A model generated the notes under the pieces. That model was given only the letters and a program-made list of their open reading frames with translations, did no database searches and had not been told where the DNA came from. A stretch of DNA of 64,000 bases from Serripes groenlandicus (lineage: Eukaryota > Mollusca > Bivalvia > Cardiida > Cardiidae): assembly GCA_031761405.1 (NCBI GenBank), contig JASEVX010000013.1, forward strand, positions 45,935,964 through 45,999,963. Direction: 5' to 3'. This document shows positions 1-11,315 of this stretch, piece after piece. A program made the position numbers and the translations under genes. Each line of letters starts with the position of its first letter. The stretch's first letter is position 1.

Positions 1-261
1 AATATGAACTTGTGTATCAATAATAAAGTCGCGTCTCCTTTTTACCGAGATATTTATACTTACTCACGCTGGCTGCACCTAATACCATATACAACAACTG
101 TGACCGCGCTACTGAACAACATGTATGTATGTAAAACGAATAAAAGGAACATTACTTTGTAGCTTGAACATGGCATTATATCAAGAACATTGCCAATGGC
201 AGCATATATGTCATAAACGATAGACGTATGATCATCTACGGCACTTTTGTGGCGCTTTTCA

Positions 262-1662
262 CAACAGATATGTAATACGTCTATTTTTAATGACAGATAT
301 GTAATACGTCTATTTTTAATGACATATATGTAATACGTCTATTGTAAATGACATATGTGAAATACGTCTATTGTTTATGACAGATATGTAATACGTCTAT
401 TGTTAATGACAGATATGTAATACGTCTATTGTTAATGACAGATATGTTATACGTCTATTGTTAATGACAGATATGTAATACGTTTTTTGTTAATGACAGA
501 TATGTAATACGTCTGTTGTTAATGACATATATGTAAAACATCTATTGTTAATGACATATATGTAATACGTCTATTGTTAATGACAGATATGTAATGCATC
601 TATTGTTAATGACATATATGAAATACATATATTGTTAATGACAGATATGAAATACATATATTGTTAATGACAGATATGTAAAACATATATTTTGAATGAC
701 AGATGTGTAATACTTCTATTGTTAATGACAGATATGTAATACGTCTATTGTTAATGACAGATATGTAATACGTCTACTGTCAAAAACAGATATATCATAC
801 GTCTATCATTAATGACAGATATGTAATACGTCGTCTACTGTTAATGACAGATATGTAATATGTCAATTGTTAATGACAGGTATGTAATAATTATATTGTT
901 AATGACAGAAAGGTAATACGTCTATTGTTAATGACAAATATATATTGCATCTATTGTTAATGACAGATATGAAATACATCTATTGTTAATGACAGATATG
1001 AAATACATATATTGTTAATGACAGATATGTAAAACATCTATTTTGAATGACAGTTGTGTAATACATCTATTGTTAATGACAGATATGTAATACGTCTATT
1101 GCTAATGACAGATATGTAATATATATATTGTTAATGACAGATATGTAATACGTCAACTGTTAATGACAGATCTGTTATACGTCTACTGTTAATGACAGAT
1201 ATGTAATATGTATATTGTTAAGTACAGATATGTAATACGTCAACTGTTAATGACAGATATGTAATACGTCTACTGTTAATGACAGATATGTAATACGTCA
1301 ATTATTAATGACAGATATGTAATAAGTATATTGTTAATGACAGACATGGTTTACGTCTATTGTTAATGACAGATATGTAATGCATCTGTTGTTAATGACA
1401 GATATGTAATACGTCTATTGTTAATGACAGATATGTAATACATATATTGTTAATGACAGATATGTTATACATATGTTGTTAATGACAGATATGTCATACG
1501 TCTATTGTTAATGACAGATATGTAATACGTCTTTTGTTAATGACAGATATGTAATACGTCTATTGTTAATGACAGATATGTAATACGTCTATTGTTAAGT
1601 ACAGATATGTAATACGTCTATTGTTAATGAAAGATATGTAATTCGTCTATTTTTAATGACAG
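262..1662. repeat. 29-bp minisatellite, about 48 units
   Basis: The unit reads roughly GACAGATATGTAATACGTC followed by TATTGTTAAT. Units are diverged, with scattered substitutions and occasional 1-3 base indels such as a doubled GTC near 831. It carries no coding signal. The flanks 1-261 and 1663-1865 hold nothing I recognise. Confidence 0.95.
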
Positions 1663-1865
1663 ATGTGCTGTCATTGGCTTTTTTCTTGACAACACCTCAC
1701 AAGATGCCGCGCCGACGTGGACCCTCTACCACCACACAATTTAGGCGGTCTTTTCCTTACGTCACAATGCTTCAACTCTATTCAATGCTTATACTTCAAT
1801 GTACAGAAATGTCCATACTTTCCATACTTTGTCGTGTGCTTGAAAGGGCTAAAAGTATATGTATA

Positions 1866-2090
1866 ACATACAGACTCCTTCTGACGCATCTTCTTGCAGA
1901 CGTCTTTTGAAAACAATGCAACAAAAGGAGAAATTGCTTATAATGAGCAATTTCTCATTTCGCCTTAATGATTTCAACTTTATCCAATACGTTTCTTTCA
2001 TGTATCGCGAATTTAGATACTCCCTCGTCCCCATTCCCGATATATCCAAAGTAGTCTGCTGCAGATTTGTCGTATATGGGAAAGGGTTAA
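1866..2090 (+). mobile_element. TTAA-type MITE (family 1), decayed left end
   Basis: It has the family's central self-complementary core (AAATTGCT..AGCAATTT near 1932-1953), the inner GTCTGCTGCAGA motif, and the right end GGGAAAGGGTTAA finishing at 2090. The left terminal CCCTTTCCC is degraded. The right end feeds directly into the 66-bp array that follows. Confidence 0.75.
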
Positions 2091-2859
2091 GTACGCATAT
2101 ATTACATAATGAATACCGTTTATCGAGACGCGGTGTCGTATGTGAGAAAGGGTTAAGTACGCATATATAACATAATGAATACCGTTTATCGAGACGCGGT
2201 GTCGTATGTGAGAAAGGGTTAAGTACGCATATATAACATAATGAATACAGTTTATCGAGACGCAGTGTCGTATGTGAGAAAGGGTTAAGTACGCATATAT
2301 AACATAATGAATACAGTTTATCGAGACGCAGTGTCGTATATGGGAAAGGTTTAAGTACGCATATATAACATAATGAATACCGTTTATCGAGACGCGGTGT
2401 CGTATGTGAGAAAGGGTTAAGTACGCATATATAACATAATGAATACCGTTTATCGAGACGCAGTGTCGTATGTGAGAAAGGGTTAAGTACGCATATATAA
2501 CATAATGAATACAGTTTATCGAGACGCAGTGTCGTATGTGAGAAAGGGTTAAGTACGCATATATTACATAATGAATACCGTTTATCGAGACGCAGTGTCG
2601 TATGTGAGAAAGGGTTAAGTACGCATATATTACATAATGAATACAGTTTATCGAGACGCAGTGTCGTATGTGAGAAAGGGTTAAGTACGCATATATTACA
2701 TAATGAATACCGTTTATCGAGACGCAGTGTCGTATGTGAGAAAGGGTTAAGTACGCATATATTACATAATGAATACCGTTTATCGAGACGCAATGTCGTA
2801 TGTGAGAAAGGGTTAAGTACGCATATATTACATAATGAATACCGTTTATCGAGACGCAG
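2085..2859. repeat. 66-bp tandem array, about 12 units, containing a MITE end
   Basis: The period is exactly 66 bp (for example GGTTAAGTAC at 2085 and 2151). Each unit holds GTCGTATGTGAGAAAGGGTT, which is the right terminus of the upstream MITE, plus about 40 bp of flanking DNA. Units differ at a few positions (ATAACAT/ATTACAT, CGGTGT/CAGTGT, ACCGTT/ACAGTT). Because 66 is divisible by 3, the array gives a 314-codon open frame on the - strand; this is a repeat artefact, not a gene. Confidence 0.95.
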
Positions 2860-3138
2860 CTATAGTCCTAACCGTAATCGGATTATGCCATGGACGACCA
2901 TATAGAAGGATAAATTGAAAGGTGTGACGTTGAAGAAGTGAAAAATGTCCAGAGTCTCTGCATTTTCGATTTTAAAAGTTGTCTTAATATTTATGGCACT
3001 GTTAAGCATATATAACTTAAAATATAAATCGGCTGAGGTTACTAGAAAGTAAATTAAACTCGTGAATAAATTCTTAGATATAAGCAATGTGGGAGGTAAA
3101 AAACAACAATAATTCAATTTAATTGCTTTGAATCGTTT
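2860..3138. other. No gene seen
   Basis: AT-rich sequence without a supportable gene or recognisable repeat. Confidence 0.5.
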
Positions 3139-3149
3139 GATAATGATGA

Positions 3150-3420
3150 TGATAGATTTTGGTTAAACGCCGTTTATAACTCTTTTTTTAGTCGTATCAC
3201 GGTGACAAGTTTACCTATCCGTGTACTACACGGCTGTCTCAAATCAGTACTCCATACGACAGTCTTTCCAAGCAAATATGTGGTTTTCCACAGCGACTAT
3301 TAGCCAATTAGTGCCAGCTGAATTTGCCTTTGTCAAACGTCAGAAATAATGTTAGCCGATTGGGGGTTCGAACTGACAACTCCTGGTTAACATCCCTTGA
3401 CGCTACCGACTGACGCTATG
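3150..3420 (-). mobile_element. tRNA-Asp-headed SINE, degenerate
   Basis: Read on the - strand, it ends in the tail module ending GGCGTTTAACC and contains the body with AGTACTGG-like and GTGGAAAA-like blocks. The tRNA-like head lies at about 3365-3420 (GGGGGTTCGAA on the + strand). It is much more diverged than the copies at 21303, 35523 and 50535. Confidence 0.7.
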
Positions 3421-3565
3421 TTTAATATTTAAAATATGCGCCTTGCTCTGTGAAAACCAACATAGCGCAAATATTTCAAATGTTAATATGAGAGAGGGTG
3501 TGCAAAAACCAACCTTAGCGTAATAATTATACGTGTAAATATGAGCGGTGCTTTGAAAAAACTTT

Positions 3566-3722
3566 TGTTTTTAACCATATTTCAGTCATATCACGGCGGC
3601 CAGTTCACCTATCCATGTGTTTCCTGTTTGCTCACACCAGTACTCCACATAACAGTCTGTCCAAGCAACTGGCTGCTTTTCCACATAGACTTTTAACCCA
3701 TTGGAGCAAGACGAATGACGCC
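3566..3722 (-). mobile_element. Fragment of the tRNA-Asp-type SINE
   Basis: Contains the body and tail (TATCACGGCGGCCAGTTCAC, then CTGGCTGCTTTTCCACATAG). It lacks the tRNA head and stops where the next tandem array begins. The 145 bases before it (3421-3565) hold nothing recognised. Confidence 0.75.
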
Positions 3723-5850
3723 TGTCCGAGGGCTAGGTGAGTGGTAATCAAAAGCCGTATTTTGATTAGTTAATTTTGCTAGCACATGTCCGAGGGCTAG
3801 TTGAGCGCTAGTCAAAAGCCGTAATTTGATTGATTAACTCGGCTAACACATGTCCGAGGGCTATGTGTGAGCGCTAGTCAAAAGCCGTAATGTGATTGGT
3901 TAATTCGGCTAACACATGTCCGAGGCCTAGGTGAGCGCTAGTCATAAGCCGTAATTTGATTGGTTAATTCGGCTAATACATGTCCGAGGGCTAGGTGAGC
4001 GCAAATCAAAAGCCGTAATTTGATTGTTTAATTCGGCTAACACATGTCCGAGGGCTAGTTGAGCGCTAATCAAAAGCCGTAACTTGATTGATTAATTCGG
4101 CTAACACATGTCCGAGGGCTAGATGAGCGCTAATCAAAATCCGTAATTTGATTGATTAATTCGGCTAACACATGTCCGAGGGCTAGATGAGCGCTAATCA
4201 AAATCCGTAATTTGATTGATTAATTCGGCTAACACATGTCCGAGGGCTATGTGTGATCGCTAGTCGAAACCATAATTTGATTAGTTAATTTGGCTAGCAC
4301 ATGTTCGAGGGCTAGGTGAGCGGTAGTCAAAAGACGTAATTTGATTAGTAAATATGGCTAGCACATGTTCGAGGGCTAGGTGAGCGGTAGTCAAAAGCCG
4401 TAATTTGATTAGTTAATTTGGCTAGCACATGTCCGAGGGCCACGTTGGCGCTAGTCAAAAGCCGTATTTTGATTGATTAATTCGGCTAATACATGTTCGA
4501 GGGCTAGGTGAGCGCTAGTCAAAAGCCGTAATTTGATTGATTAATTCGGCTAACACATGTTCGAGGGCTAGGTGAGCGCTAGTCAAAAGCCGCAATTTGA
4601 TTGATTAATTCGGATAACGCATGTCCGAGGGCTAGTAGTGAGCGCTTGTCAAAAGCCGTAATTTGATTTCGTTATTCGGCTAGCACATGTCCGAGGGCTA
4701 GGTGTGAGCGCTAGTCAGAAGCCGTAATTTGATTGGTTAATTCTGCTGGAACATGTCCGAGGGCTAGGTGAGCGCTAGTCAAAAGCCGTAATTTAAATGG
4801 TTAATTCAACTAGCACATGGCCTAGGGCTAGGTGAGCGCTAGTCAAAAGCTGTAATTTGATTGGTTAATTCGGCTAGCACATGTCCGAGGGATAGATGTG
4901 AGCGCTATTAAAAACCGCAATTTGATTGGTTAATTCGGCTGGAACATGTTCGAGGGCTAGGTGAGCGCTTCTCAGACGCCGTAATTTGATTGGTTAATTC
5001 GGCTAGCACATGTCCGAGGGCTAGGTGAGCGCGTATCAAAAGCTGTAATTTGATTGGTTAATTCGGCTAGCACATGATCGAGGGCTATGTGTGAGCGCTA
5101 GTCAAAAGCCGTAATTTGATTGGTTAATTCAGCTAGAAAATGTCCGAGGTCTAGTTGAGCTCTAGTCAAAGCCATAATTTGATTGGTTAATCTGGCTAGA
5201 ATATGTCCGAGGGCTAGGTGAGCGGTAATTAAAAGCCGTCACGATTTTGATTAGTTAATTTGGCTAGCACATGTCCGGGGGCTAGGCGTGAGCGCTAGTA
5301 AGAAGCCGTAATGTGATTGGTTAATTCGGGTTGCACATGTCCGAAGGCTAGGTGAGCGCTAGTCAAAAATCGTAACTTGGTTGGTTAATCTGGCTAGCAT
5401 ATGTCCGAGGGCTATGTGTGAGCGCTAGTCAAAAGCCGTAATTTAATTGGTTAATCTGGTTAGCACATGTCCGGGGGCTATGTGTCAGCGCTAGTCAAAA
5501 GCCGTAATTAGTTTGGTTAATCTGGCTAGAACATGTCCGAGGGCTAGGTGAGCTCTTGTCAAAATCCGTAGTTTGATTGATTAATCTGGCTAGAATATGT
5601 CCGAGGGCTAGGTGTGCGCGCTAGTCAAAAGCAGTAATTTGATTGGTTAATCGGGTTAGAACATGTCCGAGGGCTAGGTGAGCGCTAGTCAAACGCCGTA
5701 ATTTGATTGGTTAATTCGGCTATTACATGTCCGAGGGCTAGGTGAGCGCTAGTCAAAAGCCATAATTTGATTGGTTAATTCGACTAACATATGTCCGAGG
5801 GCTAGGTGGGCGCTAGTCAAAAGCCGTAATTTGATTGGTTAATTCAGTTA
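3722..5850. repeat. 64-bp satellite-like array, about 33 units
   Basis: The core reads ACATGTCCGAGGGCTAGGTG, then AGCGCTAGTCAAAAGCCGTA, then ATTTGATTGGTTAATTCGGC. Units vary from 62 to 68 bp, mostly by GTG/GTGTG changes after GGCTA. Many units contain ATTGG, the reverse of a CCAAT box; others have ATTGA. No coding potential. Confidence 0.95.
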
Positions 5851-5887
5851 GTACATGCTCTAATTACGAAAGTGCTCGGTATGTAAG

Positions 5888-6152
5888 GACCACCTCGGTG
5901 ATGTTTGTTTTAGAGCTTCCGCATCGGGTACGGGAGGTCATGGGTTCAATCCCTGACCGGATCATACCAAATACTTTAAAAACGGAAGTAATGGCTGTCC
6001 TCCTTGGGTTGCAGGGTTAGCATAATGACATGCTGGCTAGTGCCAGGATAAATGGATCAATAGTTCAGGTAACTTACTCAGGAAACGCCGCGTTACAACT
6101 GAAACATTGTTGAAAGCGGCGTAAAAAAGCACAAATCGATCAATCAATCGTT
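5888..6152 (+). mobile_element. tRNA-Pro-headed SINE, disrupted head
   Basis: The head retains ATCGGGTACGGGAGGTC and GGTTCAATCCCTGACCGG (anticodon arm and B box). The A-box side is scrambled by an insertion. The body (AATGGCTGTCCTCCTTGG, GTGCCAGGATAAATGGA) and tail (GAAACATTGTTGAAAGCGGC, then GTAAAA and CAATCAATC) are intact. Confidence 0.85.
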
Positions 6153-6166
6153 GGGTTAGGATAACC

Positions 6167-6376
6167 TTAACCCTTTCAGCGCCGAATTGTTTAAAGTAGA
6201 CTCTTCCATATAACCGGATGTCTCTATTTTAATGTTATAGGATTTTTTGGAATATCTTTATAAATCACAGCCAAAACAATGCGGATTTCAGGTGAGACAG
6301 CTCGTTACGAGCTGACTCACCTGAATCTGTATTGTTTGCAAAAAGCTCAATATTGCCTGTGGCGCTGAAAGAGTTA
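6167..6376 (+). mobile_element. TTAA-type MITE, family 2
   Basis: About 210 bp with TTAA at both ends and terminal inverted repeats CCCTTTCAGCGCC / GGCGCTGAAAGAG. The centre holds a palindrome (CAGGTGAGACAGCTCGTTAC, then GAGCTGACTCACCTG). It is distinct in sequence from family 1 but shares the TTAA flank and the CCCTTT start. Confidence 0.85.
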
Positions 6377-6556
6377 ATAATTCGATGCTATTTTCGTCTT
6401 ATATGGTTCAAATAAGACGTTAATGTCCCAACGCAGTACTAGAGTAACACTATGTTCACACGCATTGTTGTTACACCTGTGTGAATGTAATCCAAATCAA
6501 TATCGATTTTCTTTAATACCGTTTATCCGGTCGTGCTGTGTATATCCTTTCTACTT

Positions 6557-6789
6557 TTAACCCTTTCCCAATTAAAGACGTTTTTTGACGCATCTTCAGC
6601 AGACGACTTTTGAAAACATTGTGGCAAAATGAGAAATTGTTCTAAATTAGAAATTTTTTCTTTTGTCACAATGGTTTTTTTTAACTTTTTTCAGTAATTA
6701 CACCTTTATTTATAGAGGTTTTCCATGTCTTTTTCTAGATGTTTTCAAAGTCGTCTGCTGCTCATTTGTTGTATGTGGGAAAGGGTTAA
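6557..6789 (+). mobile_element. TTAA-type MITE, family 1, full length
   Basis: TTAACCCTTTCCC at the left and GGGAAAGGGTTAA at the right, 233 bp. Inner GCAGACGAC / GTCGTCTGC repeats are present. The central AAATTGCT palindrome is partly decayed. Confidence 0.9.
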
Positions 6790-7282
6790 AATCGTTGCTT
6801 TTATTTTGTTTACCCTTACCCTCATACAACAATTATACTGCAGACGTTTTGCTTAAACAAATTGAAAATAAAGTGTGGATTATCTCTATAAATGGAAGCA
6901 TGATTACTAAACAGAGTTGAAAATATCGTTGCGAAAGAAGAAATTACTCTTCATGTGGAAGTCCTTTTTGCCACAATGTTTGCCAATGCGTTAAATTGCG
7001 TCTACATGTGGGAAAATATTTTTTGAAAAACCGAATATATTTTTTATATTGTGATCATTGCAAAAGTACCAAAGAAATATGAAACACTATAGCACTTCAC
7101 AGTGCAGTATCAGATCGGTTTATTCGCTAAATTGATTACGGTAGATAGAGGTTGAATTAGAGATCAATGATTATTGATTTTTACCCCGATGGGAATATAC
7201 TTTCTTGTGCAATAAAAGGGTGGACATAGCCATCATATATATACAGGTATTTGTTTTCCCTTATTCCAATAGTCTTCGTACG

Positions 7283-7493
7283 TAACCCTTTCCACCATTC
7301 TGACGCAGCTGCAGTTCGACTTTTGAAAACATTGTGGCATACGGAGAAAATGCTCAACACGAACAATCTCTCCTTTCGTCACAATTACTTTTTTTTCTAG
7401 TCAATGATTATATTTTTAAAAGTTCTGTAATTTTGCCTGGGCGCTTTCAACGTCGTCTGCTAAAGATTCGTTGAATCTGGTAAAAGGATTTAA
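7283..7493 (+). mobile_element. Family 1 MITE, diverged
   Basis: Left end TAACCCTTTCC, GCAGTTCGACTTTTGAAAAC, and the core around 7340-7385 are readable. The right end is decayed to AAAAGGATTTAAC. Confidence 0.75.
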
Positions 7494-7880
7494 CCTTATT
7501 TCAATATATCAAACGAAAACAACCAAATGTCAAGTGTTTTCAAAATCAATGGTCACATTTGACAGTTCAAGAAAAGTTTGCAACATAACTAAATACATAC
7601 TTTCTTTTATTTGTTAACGCTGGTTTTGTTTTTTCGATATTTTATGACTAAAAGTCAGTGGATACAGTTTTCTGTATTGGATAAAAGGGTAAACATTATA
7701 CAGAAAAAGAAAATCACAAAACCTGCCGTATTTACCTATAAGTCCATATTTAGGAATGTCGAGTAGTGCGTATTTAGGCTTAAACTGATGTGTGGGACAA
7801 TATCGTGTTATTTCTGGGGGAATATGGAATATGGATTGTTAATTTGAAAGGTACTGTGGTTTATTTGTTGTTGTATTGGG
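7494..7880. other. No gene seen
   Basis: AT-rich intergenic sequence; nothing recognised on either strand. Confidence 0.5.
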
Positions 7881-8305
7881 GGGTTTTACGCCGTTTTCAA
7901 CAATATTTCAGTTATATCATCGCGACAGTTCACACATTCATGGTCCCTTGGTAAACACACCAGTACAAGGAAAGCAAATGCGTTTTGTTTGTTTAAGTTT
8001 TAAACTTATTTAGTTTACATCGATTGCGAAACAATCTTCTAGCTTAATCACACCCGATGACTGCTTACTGGGTACTTAACCAGTACTCGCGCCGTTTGTG
8101 TGAAAAAATCCCAAAGTCTGGACCCGCTCATCACGGGACTCGAACCAGGGACATTTGATACGAGAGGTCGACGCTTTACCTCTGCACCACTGTCTTCCAC
8201 ATGCGTTTTGCTAAAGGGCACCCCCCCCCCCCCCCCTTTGAACGCCACGATTGGTGATCGAACCCGAGACCCCCTGTTCAGACGTTAACCAATCCGTCAC
8301 GAACT
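7881..8305 (-). mobile_element. tRNA-Ser-type SINE interrupted by a second SINE
   Basis: The tail GGGTTTTACGCCGTTTTCAA (7890s) and body (CATGGTCCCTTGG) lie left of 7987. The rest of the body (TAAAGGGCACCCC) and head (GATCGAACCCGAGACC) lie right of 8212. The part between is a later insertion. A poly-C run of 17 or more sits at 8221-8237. Confidence 0.75.
7988..8212 (-). mobile_element. Nested SINE with target-site duplication
   Basis: The direct repeat ATGCGTTTTG lies at about 7978-7987 and again at about 8203-8212, and the interrupted SINE is continuous across it. On the - strand the insert has a tRNA-like head with A-box-like GTGGTGCAGAGGTAAAGCGT and B-box-like GGTTCGAGTCCCG, and an A-rich 3' end (T-rich on +). 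The head class is unclear to me. Confidence 0.75.
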
Positions 8306-8339
8306 TTAGAGGTAATGCAACACGATGTTAAAGCCATTC

Positions 8340-8520
8340 CAACATTTACACTCTTTTTGACTCGTTTGCAGCAGACGACGTTTAAAACATTATGGGTAAT
8401 TCTTTTTTTTCGTCACTTTGTTTTTCACTCTATAGTTAAAATTCAGTGTATTTTTTCATATTTTCCATTGGTATTTCCAAGTCGGCAGATGTAGATTGAC
8501 TGTGTAGGGGAAAGGGTTAA
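8340..8520 (+). mobile_element. Family 1 MITE fragment
   Basis: GCAGCAGACGAC, a partial core and the right end GGGGAAAGGGTTAA at 8520. The left terminus is missing. Confidence 0.7.
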
Positions 8521-8713
8521 GTTAAATCTCTTACATTTTTACCATTATTAAATGCGTTGACCAAATGTCAAAACTAGCCCTTAACCAGTTACTACAAAGA
8601 TCAAATCTGCAGCAGACGACTTTGCAAACATCCTGGCGAAAATTGTGGTAATTCCCTAAAAATGAAAGTGTAAGTATTAGATAGAGTTGAAATCATTTTT
8701 GAAAAGGAGAAAA

Positions 8714-8913
8714 NNNNNNNNNNNNNNNNNNNNNNNNNNNNNNNNNNNNNNNNNNNNNNNNNNNNNNNNNNNNNNNNNNNNNNNNNNNNNNNNNNNNNNN
8801 NNNNNNNNNNNNNNNNNNNNNNNNNNNNNNNNNNNNNNNNNNNNNNNNNNNNNNNNNNNNNNNNNNNNNNNNNNNNNNNNNNNNNNNNNNNNNNNNNNNN
8901 NNNNNNNNNNNNN
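8714..8913. other. Assembly gap (200 N)
   Basis: Exactly 200 undetermined bases, probably a fixed-size placeholder. It interrupts a TGAGCCGTCCC-ended MITE on its right and a family 1 MITE fragment on its left. Confidence 0.99.
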
Positions 8914-8988
8914 GCGCAGAAGCTGGTCTGGGTCGATACATTACGCAAAGTCCACAATGATTGGTTTTCCCTCGCGGGACGTGCTCAA
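8914..8988. mobile_element. Right end of a TGAGCCGTCCC-ended MITE
   Basis: GGTCTGGGTCGATACATTAC, then GCAAAGTCCAC and the terminal GGTTTTCCCTCGCGGGACG match the ends of the complete copies at 19507 and 27998. The rest is lost in the gap. Confidence 0.8.
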
Positions 8989-9147
8989 ATATACAAATGG
9001 ATTAAAAAAACTAACCAACTCTCTGATACAGACGACCTTTTGGTGCCTTGAAAGCAGACGACCTTTGAAGAAGGAGATTATGGCTCATGATAACGAGCAC
9101 TTTTTCCTTCTTTATGAACATATCCAAACTACTTGATGATAGCATGA

Positions 9148-9350
9148 TCCAGAGGTCCAGATAAGGAGGGAATAAACAGCTGTTTTCCCTACAATATTTC
9201 TCTTATAATCCAAGCAAATCCTATGGTTAGGGTACTCAAACAGAATCGTCTCATTGAGACGATTCTTTTGAGTACCCACAACATAGGGTTAGAGGGTAAA
9301 ATAAGGATTTCTAGAACATGCAAAACGCCCCTTATCTAGAGCTATGGAAA
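9148..9350 (+). mobile_element. Hairpin MITE (AGATAAGG-ended)
   Basis: The outer ends AGATAAGGAGGG and CCCCTTATCT are inverted. The centre is a long hairpin in which TACTCAAACAGAATCGTCTC pairs with GAGACGATTCTTTTGAGTAC. 9045-9110 just before it is a family 1 MITE scrap. Confidence 0.85.
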
Positions 9351-9484
9351 TTTAATTATACCCCTTCGTTTCGATTTACAATGTAACACTGTTTTTTCTT
9401 TTTTGATAGAAAGTATTCATTTGGAAGTCGAATGAAACCTTGAATAAAAGTATAAGTTTTCTTAAAGGTGATATCTTTCGTTTT

Positions 9485-9660
9485 TTTTTCGATGTAGACG
9501 CTTTCTGACGCCACTGCAGCATGCGAATTTTGACAACAGTGTTACTAAAGGAGAAATTAATCAAGACGTAAAGAGCAATTTCTACTTTTATCACAATGTG
9601 TTCAACTCTATTCAAAGTCGTCTGCTGTAGAAACGCCGATTGCTCAGGGAGTAAGGGGAA
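9485..9660 (+). mobile_element. Family 1 MITE fragment
   Basis: Contains TCTGACGCCACTGCAGCA, GGAGAAATTAATC..GAGCAATTTCT and GTCGTCTGCTG. Both termini are decayed. Confidence 0.65.
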
Positions 9661-9687
9661 ATCGACCACACCACTGGTCTCATCAAC

Positions 9688-9890
9688 CTTGTTATTGATT
9701 GATTGATATATTGATTGGTTTATCGATTGATTGATTGCTTGATTGATTGGTTTATTGATTGATTGATTTATTTATTTATTTATTGATATTGTTTGATTGA
9801 TTGTTATTATTGATTGATTGTTTGCATATCGATTGATTGATTGCTTGGTTGATTGGTTTATCGATTGATTGATTGCTTGATTGATTGGGG
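9688..9890. repeat. Simple repeat (GATT)n
   Basis: Imperfect GATTGATT / TTGATTTATT tracts with one CGATTGATTGATTGCTTG segment duplicated. The same motif ends many SINE tails in the window, so this is probably an expanded SINE tail. Confidence 0.85.
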
Positions 9891-9919
9891 TTAAGCGTTA
9901 TTGTCAACATGTTTCCAGT

Positions 9920-10110
9920 CAACATCTGCAGTAGACGACTTTAAACAAATCTGATTAAAATTGTCGAAAATCTCTCCTAGAGTTAAAAAAAAAAAAAAAA
10001 CATTAAGACAAAAGGAGTAATTGCTTTTTTTTGTACAGTTTCTTCTTTTGCCACAATGTTTTAATAGTAACCCGATGCAGATTCTCAATAAGTCGTCTGT
10101 AAATGGAAAA
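9920..10110 (-). mobile_element. Family 1 MITE fragment
   Basis: CTGCAGTAGACGACTTTAAA to TTGCCACAATGTTTTAATAG, with an A-run of 17 inside and lost termini. Confidence 0.6.
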
Positions 10111-10202
10111 AGAATATGGGTAAAGATATCACTTCGATATTAACTAGACGTCAATTTTGTCACCATTATAAATTATCAGACTAAGGATGTGTAAATAGAT
10201 CT

Positions 10203-10402
10203 TTGCCAAACAATTGCCGCCTAGGTAGAGTGTCCGCCTCAGGTGCGGATGTCGCAGGTTCAATCTCCAGGCGGGTCATAACAAAGACGTTAAAAAATGG
10301 TGTTAATGGCTTTCCTTCCTTGGTGTTCAGAGTTGCGGGGTTAGCATGACGACTGACTGGCTGGTGCCAGGATAAAATTGGTCCATGTAACTTACCTAGG
10401 AA
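10203..10402 (+). mobile_element. tRNA-Pro-headed SINE, 3' truncated
   Basis: The head reads GCCGCCTAGGTAGAGTGTCC, then GCCTCAGGTGCGGATGTCGC (anticodon position AGG/TCA region, Pro-like) and GGTTCAATCTCC. The body continues to GTAACTTACCTAGGAAACGG, then breaks off before the usual tail. Confidence 0.85.
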
Positions 10403-10499
10403 ACGGATTTGTTGTATGTGGGAAAACGAAGACCCTGTAAACACCCGGGCAATACTACGGAATACCTCTATGATTGAAACTATATTTAATGGATAGACT

Positions 10500-10640
10500 T
10501 GAACGAATTGTAGCAACCGGAGAAGTAGCTCATCATGACAAAATTTCTCCTTCGGTCACTCTGTAATAAATGACTTTTAACAACACTGTGGCAAAAGGAG
10601 AAATCGCTCATGATGAGAGTTTTCAATTTTATTCAAAAAG
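10500..10640. mobile_element. Family 1 MITE scraps
   Basis: Two partial copies of GGAGAAAT..GCTCATGATGA-type core sequence without ends. Confidence 0.5.
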
Positions 10641-10746
10641 CTTCAGAGGAAAACATCGAAACCAAAAGCATGAAAAATCTCTATGAATGAAAGTATGATC
10701 AAGAAATATATTCTCATGTAAAATGGACCTCATATCAGACATAAGT

Positions 10747-11160
10747 ATGGATTCTGCGTAATGTATCGACCCAGATCAGCCTGCACAGTCCGCGCAGACT
10801 GGTCCGGGCCGACACATTCCGTTTCAAGGGGGATAGAGGTATAGAATAATGATTCCTGAAACAGAAAATACACAAGGTGGGGAAAGTATCTGCCCGGATT
10901 AGCCTGCGCTGAAAACCAACAAAATGGCATCTGCGTAATGTATCGACCAGATCAGCCTGCGCTGTCCGCGCAGACTGATCCGGGCCGACACATTCCGTTT
11001 CAAGGGGGATAGAGGGATAGAGTAATGATTCCTGAAACAGAAAATCCACAGTAGGCGAACAGTGTCTATCCGGGTAAGCCTGCGCGGCATGCTAAGGCTG
11101 ATCCGGGTCGATATTAAACGCAGAGTCCCCACGGTTGGTGTTCTCGTGGGACGGCTCACA
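10747..11160. mobile_element. Two partial TGAGCCGTCCC-ended MITEs in tandem
   Basis: GATCAGCCTGC..CGCGCAGACT, GGCCGACACATTCCGTTTCA and GATTCCTGAAACAGAAAA occur twice (about 10747-10920 and 10921-11160). Only the second copy reaches the right terminus GTGGGACGGCTCA. The left copy appears cut at GCTGAAAACCAAC. Confidence 0.85.
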
Positions 11161-11315
11161 TCTATCTACTGTTCTAAAACTGAAACATCAATAAGTCGGC
11201 TGTCACGCTCAATTTACCCCTAAGATGATGGCGGTTTTTTATGAAAAATTTATCATGACGTTCATTGATTATCCTCAAAAGTACTATTATTATAGAGTCG
11301 TTCCGCGGGAAAACA

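Noticed and set aside
1849..2793. 314-codon open frame on the - strand with 22-residue repeats
   Set aside because: It follows exactly the 66-bp tandem array; the length comes from the period being divisible by three.
8601..9136. Open frames across the N run
   Set aside because: They consist mainly of undetermined bases; the known flanks are MITE fragments.
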